Source of the DNA: Priapulus caudatus
Taxonomy: Eukaryota; Priapulida; Priapulimorpha; Priapulimorphida; Priapulidae
NCBI RefSeq assembly: GCF_000485595.1
Contig: NW_014577651.1
Span: 89,798-153,797 of the forward strand
Length of the DNA stretch: 64,000 bases
Direction of reading: 5' to 3'
Position numbers and translations under genes: made by a program. Below, piece after piece: positions 13,901 through 29,200 of this stretch. A model generated the notes under the pieces. It did no database searches. It was not told the origin of the DNA and saw only the letters and a list, made by a program, of their open reading frames with translations. Position 1 is the stretch's first letter; each line of letters starts with the position of its first letter.

Positions 13901-16900
13901 GTCACATTTTCGTCGCAGTTGGCAGGCAAGCATGCGGTGAAGGCGAAGAATGTGTGCAGACACCTAGCCGAGCAGCGGCACACGATGAGCAATCATGGCA
14001 TCGTGCAGCTGTTCACCGAGCCACACCCCAGGAGGAGCAGCAGAACGACTGCTGCACATTTGGTAAAGCCCCTGCTATCATGTACTAGTGATTCTGAATT
14101 TCAGTTCTGCAGGGATGCAAATTTTCTGCAGATTCATGTTTTTTTGGCTGCCTTACACTACAGATACATGTTATGAGAGAGATTGGAGATGCTTTGGGGA
14201 AATTATTGGACTGATGAAAATTAATTAAGTCTAAAACATGTAGTGGAAAATTAAATATATATGTGTGCGTGTGTGCGTGCGTGTGAAAGCGTCATTGCAG
14301 AAAATCATTAATTATGTGTGTCAATTATAGCACTGGTCTTGCCATAAATTGGTCCAATAACGTTTCTGATTAGGTTTTACTTGAAAACAATCTCCAGGAG
14401 TGTGCTGTCGCAGCTGCTACTGTTGTCGATTCAATGAACAACGAAGGTAAATCTCCGAATATGTCAGATGAACAGAATCAGAATGGTTGTATAATGTTGC
14501 CGCCTGACTATGAGCCGCTCCGAGCACTGGATGAGGTGGAGAGGCTGCACAAGTTTACAAGTGCCTTGGCCGGAAAAGAGATGAGAAAGCCCGATGATAC
14601 AGAGGTCAGTACAGCATAGAATATTTTTACAAACACACACATTGTTGACACAAGGAAAAAGCTAATGGACATTGGCGTGAAAAAGAGCACAAGCTCGTGT
14701 TAGCCAAGTGTCACGCAGCAGAGTAACAGAGATATAGCATATATCTATATCAGTGTTTGCCCTGCATTGACACGAGCGAGGTGGCCGCCTCGCTCAAAAA
14801 TCTCACCCGCCACGCAGAAATTTATCCAAAAACACCACCTCGCTGACGAAAATCACTGTTCTTCCATCAATAATATACACTTTATTGACAGCATTCGAAA
14901 TTAGTGCCGACCCGGAGGCCCGAGGCCACCAAGTTTTTGCTTTGGCCACCATCTCTACAAAACTGCCGGTCCTTCTGATCGGCACTTTTCCCCCTCATAT
15001 TATGCTGAAATACTACGGTTATCGCAACGGCAGTTTAGACAGACTTGTAAACGGGAGCGCATTTTAATACGCTCCGTTCCTGAACGTAGACGGGATATCC
15101 AAAACATAGCCGAGGGCATGAACTTCCTCAACGCATGATTCGCCACACAAACAAAACCTCGTGATAGTCTAAGAAATCGATTGCGGCCTGTAGCGTAGCC
15201 CAGTGTTTTTATGACCGCATAACAATAAGTTCATATGTCGCTGGGGTTATCGTGGGGAGTGAGGGCACGACCAGTGACACCTGACACGCACGTAATCAAA
15301 GCTGTTAACTGATTTTCGGCACATTTCTTTACGTAGAAAGTCGACTATTTTTATTCAGTTAGATATCTAGAAGCAATATATACTTCAAGATTCTAGGCAC
15401 TTATAACTTTGCGGATATGCGGCAGCAATGATCTATGCATGGGGGTACCGAGGACTGGGGAAGAGAAAAAACGGAAGTAAAACCTTTCCCAGAAGCTTGT
15501 TTGTTTCTTTTGACAACTTGAAAAAGTGATTCAAGAGTCTCATATAATGTGTTCAGAATAGCTTAGAATGCACCAAATTGCACCATTTAAAAAAAAAAAT
15601 TCTGAGGGAACATGCCCCCGCAACGCCCTAGCATGGCGATCACCTTCGGTGCTCGCATTGCTAGCTTCTCGGATTGCACAGCCACCAAAACAAATTTTAC
15701 TGCCTCGCTGACCTTTTTGGCCAGGGGAAACACTGTATATTAGTCAGGGGGCAGATATCCAAAATAAGGATGAGCCTAAACTTTTTGGGTAGAGGCTAGG
15801 CCAAACGGGTAAATATCATTTCTATGATACCTGCGCGATTCCACTGGGTATGTTTCCAGCGCTGACTTTTGCGTATTGTGGCGGCCATCTTGAAATCCAA
15901 AATGACCGCCAGCGAAAATGGATTTTCTGAATATCTGGACTCCCAGACGTCGTAGAGACATAATGTGGTGGCTATACCCACATTTTCGATAGTGGAGAAC
16001 CCAATTATCACACTTAGAGAAACATAGGATGGCGGCCATATTGGATTTCAATATCGCCGCCAGTGAAATTTGTTTATTTTGAATAACTAGACTCCAAGAC
16101 GTCGTAGACATAATTTTGCTGTCTATACCCACATTTCAGATAGTGGAGAACCCAGTTATGACACTTAGAAAAGCATAGGATGGCGGCCATCTTGGATTTC
16201 AAGATGGCCGCCAATGAAATTGGTTTATTTTTGTTTGAATAACTAAAATTCTAAATATCGTAGAGGCATAATTTTGGTGTCTTTACCCACATTTTCATGA
16301 CGCCATAGGTCTCCTGAGTGTGTACCTTGTAGGCAACAGGACTTTAGCCGAACATTTACGGTAATCCCAGATAACATGCTGACGGTGGGCAACGTTGGGC
16401 CAACGGCTGTCTTCAGCTCATGCTAACGTTGGGCCAACGTTGGGCCCAACGTTGGCCCAACGTCATATTGCCAACGTTGGCCCAACGTCAGACAGCCAAC
16501 GTTGATCCAACGTCTTTTTGCTCAGCGTGCCATAGTTGGGCCCAACGGTGGGCCGACGTTGGCCCAACGTTGGCCCAACGGCAGTCAGCCAACGTTGGCC
16601 CAACGTCATATTGCCAACGTTGGCCCAACGTCAGACAGCCAACGTTGATCCAACGTCTTATTGCTCAGCGTGCCAACGTTGGGCCCAACGTTGGCAGCCA
16701 ACATTGGCCCAACGGTGGCACGACATTGGCCCAACGTTGGTCCAACGTCAGACAGCCAACGTTGGCCCAACGGCTTTTTGCTCAGCGTGCCAACGTTGGC
16801 CCAACGCCATATTGACAACGTTGGCCCAACGTCAGATTGCCAACGTTGGTCCAACGGCTTTTCGCTGAGCATGCCTGATCCCTCTGGTTCTCTCTCTCTC

Positions 16901-16926
16901 TGTCACACACACACACAAACACGCAC

Positions 16927-16990
<64 letters not shown>

Positions 16991-16992
16991 CA

Positions 16993-17031
<39 letters not shown>

Positions 17032-17057
17032 ACACACACAACACAAAACACGCACAC

Positions 17058-17090
<33 letters not shown>

Positions 17091-17096
17091 GCGCAC

Positions 17097-17161
<65 letters not shown>

Positions 17162-17181
17162 ACATACACACTCCCTCTCTG

Positions 17182-17215
<34 letters not shown>

Positions 17216-20200
17216 AAAAGCGGACAAATCACGACTAATAAATATTCTGTCGAAAGATTTTCCTATCAGTGACATCGTTAAAACATGTATTATTATTGAT
17301 GTATGCAGTGGTACAATCCATTGGAAAACCGACAACAGCAGTTACGTTTGGTGACTATAGCAGATGTGTTTGTGAACTGTGTGAAGAAGTCACACGGTAG
17401 AAATTCAGACAGGATAGATATTATATTTGATCGATACGAGGAGAATTCTATTAAGAAGGTACAACGAGAAAGACGACGATCAGGGACAAAACAAATTAGG
17501 CGGTTGATACAGGTAAAGACACAAAACTCCCTCAGAACTGGAAGACATTTATCACTCTCGCTGAAAACAAAATCTTGCTCGTTTCTTGTCAGAGGAATTG
17601 ATCATCTCTAGTGACTTGGCGGTAAAGAGATAATTGTGTGTGGAGGGTTTACGGAAACGATATGTACCTCGGAAACGTGATGTGTCAACACTTTGAACAA
17701 ACACGAGGAGCTGACACGCGAATTGTTCTTCATGCGTGCGATGCTGCAGACACGGATATAAGCGAACGATTGTAGTTTGCAGGGATTCCGATGTGTTAAT
17801 GATGCTAACAGTGTTTCGCGCAAGTTGTCGCAGGAGGTTTGGATGAAGGCAGGAACTTCAAAATCTCCTTGGATGATAAGAGTCCATGACATTGCAATAA
17901 ACAACAACACTCGAAAGGGATTGTTAGCTTTTCATGCGCTAACGGGAAGTGACACAACGAGCCAGTTTGCAGGAATTTCTAAAAACGCTGCATGGAAAGT
18001 ATTCATTGAAGATCCAGATCGCATTCATAGGTTGGAACAGAATCTACCACTATCACCTAGATTAATTGCTATCATCAGTGGAAGCATTTATATGTAAACT
18101 GTATGATCCAACGACAACATTGGTAGTTATACAGTTATTACTTGTCGAAGTTCTTCCAATGCAAGACGAATATTGACTATTTGCCACCAATGAAAGACGC
18201 ACTGATACTACATTGTCATCCAGAGAGACCGGATACAAGATGCCTTGCGCAAAGGAGGCGTTGTCCCGACCGCCGAAAGCGGTTAAGCGCCGCACTTCCG
18301 CGGGACTGGCGCACGCGACCGCGGATGTATAGCTATAAGTCCCGCTATACGCATTCGCGCGCGAAGGAAGCGTGGCGCACGAATGCGTATAGCGGGCAGC
18401 CTAACATCGCGCAGTTTTCGGGACACGTACATCGCGCTCGGCTACATCGGGCTTTGGAGGGGGGGCTTTCGATTATGGATTGACACGCGTTTGTACTCCT
18501 CGCCGTCGTACCGTCACCTGCCGTATTTTCGTACCTTATCTGGCGTTCTCCCACTATCTTTCTCTCTTTCTCGCACTCCCCACAGTCTGTCTCTCTCTCG
18601 CTCTCGCTCGCTCTGCCGCCACGGGTTAATAAGGTATCTATATACATGCATCAATGCTGCCGCAGCCAGCCACACAGCACTGCACTGTACTTGCAGCGTT
18701 TCAATAAAATGTAATGCTAAACAAGTGCCGCAGAGCGACAGCGCTCATCTAACGTCTACTGCGGTGACTCTGTGGTGGAGTGGTGGGGATTCTAGTAACC
18801 CTGTTAGTCCCAAATGTGTTCACATACACGCCGAAACAGTGGAATGCACAGGATGGTATCAGGAACCTTCTCAAAAGAATATTGTTGGGATCGTTATGAA
18901 AGTTGCCACGAGATGGCGCGTACGTTTAAGTGTCTTCAGATTAAAGATGGAAGCTCAATCATACGTAGTAGCAACAAACTATCTGCAAGACAGAATAGCG
19001 TAAGCACTCATCATTTACCTACGCAAGCCTACAGCTGCGCAATAGAGAGCTGCCACCTGTAACCAATTAAGGCAAAAACTCTACAGTACCACCAACACAT
19101 GCACTGGCAGTAGCCACTGGGCAGTGGCATGCGTTACATGTAACATACTGACAGTACAGAATGCCATATAAATTATACGATTTAAGGAGCATAACCTTCT
19201 TAACCAAATTTAGCTTTTGAAATTTCACTGTGACATTGTAGCCTCATACATCCAGGCATGTATAGATTCTACTAGCAAACCGGCAGTCAAATTCTTTCTA
19301 ACAGACAGTCAACAACCATGTTCAACCCTCTTGAGGGTCAAAAGTTATCTGACACTTACTCTTCGCATGTCAGCAGAAAGTAGATTTCATGGTCCTTTGA
19401 ATAATGCCATACAAAATGCTAGGGTCACCTGAAACAAAAAAGTTTTTCAATCGCTCCGTCAGACCATGTCCTCAGAAATGTCTAAAATCTGCCCTTTGCC
19501 ATTGACCTTTGACCTGTGACCTCCAATTTCGGCACAGTGATGGCTTTTCTTACCATGTGCTATACACCGACTATCACGACCTAGGTCGAGCCGTTTTAGA
19601 TTTTGTGCCGCAATTCTGCATTTCCTCCCTATACCTTAATTAAGGAGTGAATGTTCCCCTCTTTACACCTCTTGACCTTTGACCTTTGACCCCAGCTTCG
19701 ACAGCGCCAACTCGTTTGACGATCCCCCCAACGACCCGAATATCGTGACCGTACGTCGAGCGGTTAAGATTTGTTGCCAACTGTTGAAGACGGACGGAAC
19801 GGACGGACGCTCGCACGGACGGCATACGGACGCTCGCCACGGACGGCGGACGCTCGCACGGACGTACGACGGCGACGGAGGACGATCAAGCGATTCTACA
19901 AGCTGCCATCTGACTATGTCAGATAAGCTAATAAATACAAAATCTATTTACTACGAAAGTCCGGCGGCGGCGGGCAAAAACTCCCGAGCCAGCTCCACGT
20001 GAGCGCGGGGAGGAGGGAGGCTGGAATGTGCCGCTCCGCCGTCTTCGTAAAAAACATGTGCATATATATATTTGTGTGTCAGTGTTGCGGCGGGTGTTGT
20101 AGGATTAGCTACGTGTTAAAACTGCCACGGCCACGCCAGACACGTGCTCGCACGACGTGCCGTCGCACGGGCAGCGCGGGCGGTCAAGAGGACAATATCA

Positions 20201-23200
20201 AATTCCATATTGCATATCGCTTGGGATCTTACTATCGAACTCGAAGCAATTCCTCTAGACTACAACCTCAGCATATTGCAGCGACTGTAAAAAGCGACGC
20301 TGTAGCAATAGCGGCACATATACTAAGAGTAGTAGATTTGCTCTAAGAAACAATATAGAACAACACTTACAAATGTTTGGCGTCATAACGTTGCTTTGTT
20401 TGTCAACATGCATAAAGACCTCAGCATTTCATGTAGTCAAGGAGTGACGTCAAACGACACACATGAGTAAAGGACAGACAACAGACTGTAATGAACACCA
20501 TGTTGATACGATCACGTGTCGCTTATTGCATATTGCAGGCAGTGTAAAACTGAAGGGTTTGCCACTATAGCCGCAGTATACTAATGACTATTATTGCTTG
20601 TAACAAACAATACAAGGCTTACACATGTGTGCGGTATATGAACGTTTTTTCTTTGTGAGCATGTAGAAAGACGTGAACATTGAATGTAGTACAGAGTTAC
20701 GTGAAACTATTTTAACGACTACTATTAGGAGACTATTACGAGACTATTCGAACGTTCGCTCACCTATGCAAAGAAATCTTTCGTCCTTTGGACTCCTCAC
20801 ATCGAAGAACCTTACACTTGCACGCAGTACAACGGCCTGCCATCATATATCGATGGATGAAAGATCGATGGGTATGTATGAATTCGAAAGAAGATATGCT
20901 CTATGCTGTATGCTCTACGGTCTATGCAGAGGGCTATGGTATTATTATGCGCTCTGCTCTGCTATATATACATGGTTGAAGTATGACGTAATGATCCGAA
21001 ACATCACAGCATGGGGGGTAATAACAGACATGCGGCTGCTGCTTTTCCACATAACGTCTAGTGCGAATTCTCAGTCTAAACAACCATCAATCAGTGAGGC
21101 CTGCGGTGTCCTAAGATGGCTACAAGAATTACACTCCGACGTCACGATTCCAGCTAGACTGGTACGGATGTTAACTCGGCCAAGTATCTTTCGCTACACT
21201 AAAGTTATAGTTAGTGCAGCGTGTCGAACTCTCCACCGCGGGGCAGTCTAAGCCTATTCGCCGTCCTTGTGTGAAAATTCTCTTTCCTCGAAGAGAGCCT
21301 CGTCGCGCCATCTATGGAACGCCATATGTACGAGAATAAGTTCAGGGCGTGTAATTCAATAAATTGGAAATCGCTTTTCTAGAGGAAAACCTAAAGCGCC
21401 GACCAAAAAACTTGCAATTACGAGCATTTGGATTTATTCTCGCCCTACGTGCAGAGTCGAAAGGCTTCTGCAATCGCCACAACTCCTCAATTGACCGATT
21501 ATGCGGCTTTATGTACTACCCAGAGGGCCTTGCGTATATAGTTCTACATAGAGGGCAGCAAATTCGGTCAAAAGGCGCCGCGAGGCGGCGCTGTTCGCGC
21601 TTCGCGCGTATATCCGGGCTGCAGATCGTCGAGCCCACTATCAGAGCCTCATTTGGAACCAGTGTATAGATAGTACTCAGAGCATTCCTTCGGCATTTGA
21701 CTGCGGTTGGTATATGCAGGATGGCATTCTGAAACCACGGCTCATGACACTGAATCCATTTCGTGCCAATACTATTGCAATAAAGACATGTGGCTGTAGT
21801 AAGGACGGACCTTGTTGCTGTACACGTAGCTGTACATGTACCAAAAACAATATGTGCTGCACCGGTGCGTGCAAATGCAACATGGCCTGCATGAACCCAT
21901 ACAACAATGTTCTTGGGGTGCGACTGTTTTAAAACTACATATTCTGACAATTCTGGTATGCTTATATATGTTTTTATGTTGGCTTAGACTGTTGTATAGT
22001 AATGGAGTAACATACCACCATGTTGAAATCCAAGATGGCCGCCATCCTATGCTTTTCTAAGTTTCATAATTCTGTTCTCCATTATCGAAAATGTGGGTTT
22101 AGACATCTAAATAATGTCTCTACGACGTCTTGGAGTCTAGTTATTCAAAATAAACAAATTTCACTGGCGGCAATATTGAAATCCAATATGGCCGCCATCC
22201 TATGTTTCTCTAAGTGTAATAATTGGGTTCTCCACTATCGAAAATGTGGGTATAGCCACCAACATTATGTCTCTACGACGTCTGGGAGTCCAGATATTTC
22301 AGAAAATCTATTTTCGCTGGCGGTCATTTTGGATTTCAAGATGGCCGCCACAATACGCAAAAGTCAGCCTGGAAACATACCCAGTGGAACTCCCCAAGTA
22401 TCATAGAAATGATATTTACCCGTTTCCAGCCTCTACCCAAAAAGTTTAAGCTCATCCTTATTTTAGCTCTTTTTGAAATCTGCCCCCTGACTATATAACC
22501 TCTATAATAGCATGTAGAATGAACGATGTGCATTCGTTGCCGGTAGACTTCTTGTGAAGACCACTGCCCCCTGGTCGGTGCAGGAAGCATGAGAGACATA
22601 CAGGTGCTTGGCTGCCTCATTGCGGAGCTGTTTCTTGGAGCTAGGATGAAGGCAGCTGGAACCAAGCCTACGTTAAAGAGCAGGTGTGAGCTCATCAGGA
22701 AACTATACAGACACGATCGCTTCATCATACCCAGGTATGTGGTCTCCATCATTCATACATCTATTACCTCACAGTGGGGCTGAACACTCTGTATACTTAT
22801 CTGCTGCACTGAGGCATCACGCAGTATATGCTTAGAGAACAATAATTACGTACATACTTCTTGCTTTATAATTTCCTGCTTGCAGGTGTTTTCACAGAGC
22901 ATTGGAAACCATACTGCAGTTGGATACTCCGCATGTTTCGTATGCTCACTGCGCTGATGATGTGGACGATATGTATGCTGCACTGTTCATGCACAAACCA
23001 ATGACTGAGAGTGACCTACCTCCCATGCCCGGACAGTTGCTTCACCCCCTGCTCTCACCATTCTTATTCCCGTCGTATTTCACTGAATTGTACAGCATTG
23101 TGCAGGACTGCTGCGCATTCGACGCCTACACCAGCATGCTCTATTTCCCCGTGGCCCACGTGAAAGTCTCCTGTCGTCGCCTCGGCAGACTCCTCCCACT

Positions 23201-26200
23201 GCTGGATGCCGAAGGAATCGAGCTAGTTGTCCCGTACGTGGTGCGGCTGCTCGAGCAGAGGAGCACCGCTGCGTACTGTGCATGGTCGCTACTGAACGTG
23301 ACCGGTGAGGCTCTTGGCCCTCGCGACACCGCCCGCTATGTGATGCGCCACCTGGTGGCACTGTATGACAGCGACTGCGCCACGAGCAAGCACGTCAAAT
23401 TCTATCACCGCTCGTTCCTCCTGCAGCTGATTGTGCGGCTTGGGCTTCAGTGCTTTCTCGCCAACTTCAGCACCCTGCTCGTAGAGGCCGTCAGTGGCTA
23501 TAAAGATTACCAGGCGCCAGAGCAGGCCGGCACACCTATCGGAACGATGCGTCGTTCCGTGCCTGCTCATCTCATGCAGTCGTCTGTGAGCATTGTCGAG
23601 GAGGAGAGTGATGCAAAGTATGAGGAGGAATATAAGAAGAGGGCCGACGTGGTGGGGGAGAGTCCCGGCGATGCCTCCGAGTTTGCCGATGACGCATCTT
23701 CTCGGCTCGACGCGCAAGAAGAGCAGCGCGCAGCAGCTGTGACGGCAGTGTCCTGCACGCACACATCAGCTATCCACCGCACGGCCGACACGTTCATCGA
23801 CGACATGATCATCGTGTACAATGACGCTGATGACTGCGAGATGGCAAACGTCGAGTGCATCTCGATCCATGGCGTGCCAAACATTGCAGCGCAAGAGCGG
23901 TCAGCTGCCAACATCAATCGCACAGAGTCGATGTACAACATTGTGTGCGATAGTGACGAGGGACTCTGTGGCGGTGATAGCGGCGGTGGAGGACTCGACG
24001 AGCAACTGCCTGATGACATCATCTTCTCACTCGATCCCGATTGGCTGTCGCATGATAGTATCATGATCGAAAAGCAAGGTGCAGAGGAACAGGGAGGAGG
24101 AGGCGGGAAACGAGATGTGCTTCCGCTGATTGAGGTGCTCCAGGCCATGCCGCCGACCAAGGCGGTCAGTAGGTTCTTATTGCCAGGTGCGGTGGAATAC
24201 AACGTATCGGATGCAGCCACAGAGAGCGTGCTCTGGTTGGCCCATAGACTTGGGCCAATGCTAACGGCTAAGTATCTAACACGTAACCTGCTGCACATGC
24301 TCACTCTCTGCTACATAGGAGAAGAACAGCTACAGTTTGCAGTCGGCAAAGGTAATTATGATCGTAATAGGGGCTATCTTTGTTCAAAGCCAATTTGTCT
24401 TTATTAAATGACATGTGTAGTTATTATGTGACATACTGTGTAGCTATATCTGCAGGGATTGGGTGATTAAATAATGGGGGGTTTGCTCTATTCATTGCTG
24501 CAGCTGATGGTCTTTCCGTGAGCAGCAGGCTGGTAGTTGGAGATGAGAATGCAAGAAAGATTCTGGAATGTCTGACAAGCATTGCTACCTTATATGGAGA
24601 ACACATAATCCTGCTGCAATATCTACCATATATTCGTGATGTGGTATGTCCACTGGTGACATTTATTTAAAGTAGTGAGGTACGTCAGATATATGTACCT
24701 ATGATCTACCATTTGTTGTTCACTTTATCAGCAAAATCTTCAATCTATTATTTGATAGGATTTTAAAAATTGTTAAAAAAAAACTATATAAATACTGACC
24801 TAATTGATTTAGGTGGAACCAATCGGGATTTTGATTCCCATGTATGGAAAGATTACCTAGCTGTGGATATTGTTTACAATTTCAGGTGAAAGCTGGTAGT
24901 AAGCATGTAAGCCCCAGTACTGAGGCAGCTCTCATTGCCAGCATGGTGATCTTCAAACATGCAATTCCATATCTGTCTGACATAAAAATCATGGACAACT
25001 TACAGGTGATGTGAATAATTTATCACCTGCATACCTGTACGTTGGTATCGATTATATAATGGGATATAATTGCAGTCGGGATACTAATCACCTGCGTCGT
25101 GATTCAGTAGGTTAGTGATGTGAGACTGATGTCACTTGATCCCACAGGAGTTGTTTACACGAGAGATCCTACTGCCTCTCATCAGGATTCTATCATCGAT
25201 CAACCTGAGGTTTCCCAACAGCAGTCATGCCCGAGAGGTACTCTGCCTCAAGTTCCTAGATGTCGTTTACATCATCGCTATGCGCATCGGTTTTGAGATG
25301 ACACGACGCTATCTCACTGCCCTCTTACAGCGCTTCTTCCTGTCATTCGACACCATTCACCGAGGCAAACTGCCAGGTCAGTTACTCTGATGCATTTATT
25401 CAGTTCATGTGTGTCATAGTGTCTTATGTTGAATTTATGTGAGATATAGTCAAAAACAAATGTATTTTGCAGAACTTTCATATTACATGCAATATCTACT
25501 CATGATTATGTGACATGAAGAATTTTTAAGATGTTTTGGTCAGCTATTATGATCCAAAATTAAAATCACTTTCTATGTTAGTTAGAGAAACACATCATTT
25601 AGCTTCATTGTCACGGCAGTAGGTTGCAGTTATTATAGCAGAAGCTAGCAGAAGACGACTATTGCTAAGCCTATGTTGCAGCATTTGTTTTTGTACAAAT
25701 ACACATCCTACGGGCTAAGCATACCAAACCGGGCTGTTATTGGTTTTTCAATCCATGTGACTTTAACCCTTATATCTCGAACATTTTACGACGATGATTA
25801 TGTCCTGGTTAAATCAGCTGTTTAAGCAAGTACATGGTATTCTCTCGTGGTGTGAGAACGTATGGAGTTATGATGGATATATAATGTAGATTGTCTGATA
25901 GATAATGTTGAATCAGGGTGTGAGATTGAGACGACACATCCAGAGAGCTGTGATGTTGGCGGGGACGATGAACTTGATGAGGTCATCCTGCAGCAGATTA
26001 CCGACGTTTTCTCACCACAGATGGCACATACGGCATACATTCCTTTCTGCAGGCTCGCTGGAGGGTAGGACTGACGTTGCATGTACTATTCAATACTGTA
26101 TCGAATATACTATTCATTCAAGTACTATTCTGAAGGAATGCTATTTCACTCTTTTTTTGTTTTGTTCTATTCTGTTCTATTCTTTTCTATTGCCTTATCT

Positions 26201-29200
26201 TCTATTTTCATTCTATCTTCTATTCTTCTCTACTCCACTCTACACTTCACAACTAAATTCCACCATACTCTACTTTGTTCTCTTTATTTCTATTCTATTG
26301 TGAATGAATAATATTCTTAGAAAGATGTCATGAACTGGTTAACAGGCAAGTAATGTGAGCATGAGTAGGAATATTCGGTGAGGAGAAGTAAGATTGGCAG
26401 CCACATTATATCTGCTACATGTTGTGGTTTCTGCAGATTGCACATGGAGCAGAATCTGCCCAATGATGAACTTATCCGGCGTCTATGTGAGATGCACGAT
26501 ACAAACATGACCACAGCTGGAGAGGCATCTGAGTTTATGGGCAATACTCGGTCAACTCTACCCGACAGCATGCATGACTCATTCAGTTGTAAGTAAAATG
26601 TCCGTCAGCAGATAAGTTCACATTCAAGAGTTCTATCAGAAACACATTTTAGAATTTATCTTATTCATAAATACATTCCTACTGTTGCCAAAAGGAAATA
26701 GTGAGACTGTTTTTATACTCACAGTATATAATAAATATGTTAAACTGATTATTGCGAGATTTTTGCTCAGAAAAACTAAATATAGCTGAATATAGTCTCG
26801 CCTGACAGCGGAAATATCACTGATTACACCAACATTAAAAACACTAAGATTTTATGCAGTTATAGCATAGAAAATTGGATATGAACACACGTAACAGCAA
26901 TGCATTTTATTGTGTAGCGAAAATGGCAGAATTGGTAAACTTGTAAATTGTCGGTGATTAATTGAAAACAAGTGCATTTGAGAGAGCCTGTACTATGTCT
27001 ATGGCAGATAGATGGCGGCGCTACTAGCTAGTCCATACTACCGGCTAGTTTCAAGATTACAGCAAACGATTGTTTACCAAACTAGTAGTTCGAAAATTGC
27101 ATGTTTTGGTGAATACGAAGGTTCTAAGACATTTTATTGTTACTCTAGAATCTAGACAATTGCTGTTACTCAAGCAATAACGGTAGGTATCATGAAAGTG
27201 GTGAAAACACTGGAAAACTGTCGTCATAATTACTTTAATATACCCCTAAGTCAGTAAGTACATACGTGTAAAAATGGCAATGTATTTTAACCTCATAACC
27301 TCATAAATGTTAGTCTTCAAAAGTCATGGAGACTATAACGAAGACGGAGAGAGAAGTGGATAAAATCGGTAGATCCACACTGCGGATCGCAGTGGAAAAG
27401 GCAAATTTTGTATTTACCAAGGATGAAGGCAGGGAATTCCAATACAGAATCACAGAAACAAAGAAGCTAAACTTAAAAGGATCCATAGAAATTTGCACGT
27501 GCCGAAAACAGTGATCACGCTCAGATGAGTGAGTGCAGCGAACAGGCTTCCAAGGGGATGCCTGTTTCCGAGAGAATGCCAATTTTCATCTCGCCATGAT
27601 AAATTTTATAGAAAGTTATGAGTTTAGAATGAAGAAAGCATACACGAAGAGGAGGCCAATCAAGATGAGCCAAAACAACATCAACACTATCATAATAGTT
27701 TCTGGATACCCATCTCGCAGCTTTATGCTGAATGGTATCCAATTTAGAGCAGTTCTGAAGTGTATAGCAGCACCAGCCTGGCGAAGCATATTCTAATATG
27801 GGCAGAACCATAGTTTTAAAAGCCAGGGTCCGAGTTTTAGAGTCGGCAAAGCTAAGATTACGCCGTAACATACAGAAGGATCGGGACGCTTTCTTACAAA
27901 TATAATCAACGTGGGCATTCCAGCGAAGATCGCTACTAATAATAACACCCAAATATTTGTAAGTAGGGGTAAAAGATAGATATTTATGATACAGCGAGTA
28001 ATAAAAGTAATATAAGTAAAAGTCAAGGGTGATTTGGAGTAATGCGAATAATTTTACATTTTTCTGCATTGAATGCCATACCCCATGTTGTTGCCCACTT
28101 CTCAGTACGAACCCCTTATTGTAGATGGTGCGGTACAGAACAGCGTCGTCAGCAAAGAGGCGAATAGAAGTAGAAGGGTCAGTTTTGGCCAACAAATCAT
28201 TTATAAAGGATAAGAACAGCAATGGACTAAGCACAGAACACTGGGGTATACACGATGTGACAGCAGCCACATCTGACAGTGACATGCTGCCGTTAACACA
28301 GACAATTTGAGATCTATCCTTCAAAAGGTCAGAGATCAAGTTTAACGTAGTAGTATCCAAACCCAAGTGACCAAGTTTGAAAATTAAAAGATCATGAGAA
28401 ACCCTATCAAAAGCCTTACTAAAATCTAGAAATACTGCATCAACCTGCTGAGATTTGTCAATACTTAATGTCCAATCATGAAGAACATTGATTAACTGGG
28501 TAACGGTAGAAAAACCCATGCCGAAACCCATGTTGATGATGGGACAGAATATCATGCCTATCGAAATGGCTCATAACAGAGGAGTAGACTATATGCTCAA
28601 ATGCCTTGGAGCAAAGAGAAGTAAAAGATATTGGGCGATAATTTGAAGCAAGGGAAGATCCACCACCTTTATAAACTGGGGGTATGAGGGCCCTTTTCCA
28701 ATCAAAAGGAAGAAAACCTAGATCGTAGGATTGACAAAACAAACTGTGTAGAGAAGGCCCAAGCTCATGCGCAAAATGATGCAAAATAAAACCAGGCACC
28801 TTATTTGGACCAGCAGCCTTATGTGGGGATATATTCTTAAGTACGAGCATACGCCACTTAGGGAGATAACAATTTTGCTCATCAGGGGGAAATTATAGTT
28901 TAAACTTGGAATAGGTGTTACACAAGAAGTAGAGAAAACCGACTTGAATTGATTACTTAGCAAACAAGCTTTCAATGCAGGGGACTCACTCCGGAAATAC
29001 CATCAACAAGGAGAAGAGATGGGATACCAGTTTCCAATTTTTTACACTTCATAAACCTCCAAAACGGTTTTGCATCTCCATCTGCAAGTTTATCACAAAC
29101 AATACTATTTAGAAAACTTCGATGGAATTTACGATTTAATTGGGAAACAAAATTTCTTTGATTGCGATATCTAGACCAACTAACAGGCGTTTTAGAATGC

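Larger units (their letters stand above)
15743..22491 (+). mobile_element. TIR element B: nuclease/CXC-encoding DNA transposon, decayed (6.7 kb)
   Basis: Long inverted repeats: left about 15743-16205, right about 22025-22491. Ends read GTCAGGGGGCAGAT and ATCTGCCCCCTGAC, with TA on each side. The interior has a palindromic minisatellite, CT/CA microsatellites, a broken nuclease-like gene (17303-18180), later insertions (a GC-rich repeat, R1 copy 18721-19931, a copy of the 290-790 repeat), and a CXC tail fragment (21677-21932). It lies in the WDR81 intron just before exon 9. I find no DDE transposase. The protein type is the same as in elements A and C. Confidence 0.8.

Noticed and set aside
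16375-16870. CRISPR-like regular direct repeats
   Set aside because: Units are palindromic, spacers are few and recurring, no cas genes, and the genome is eukaryotic; it is a minisatellite.
22246-22449. Open frames within 22.0-22.5 kb
   Set aside because: They are part of the element B right TIR and repeat at 15.8-16.1 kb in inverted form; no domain.
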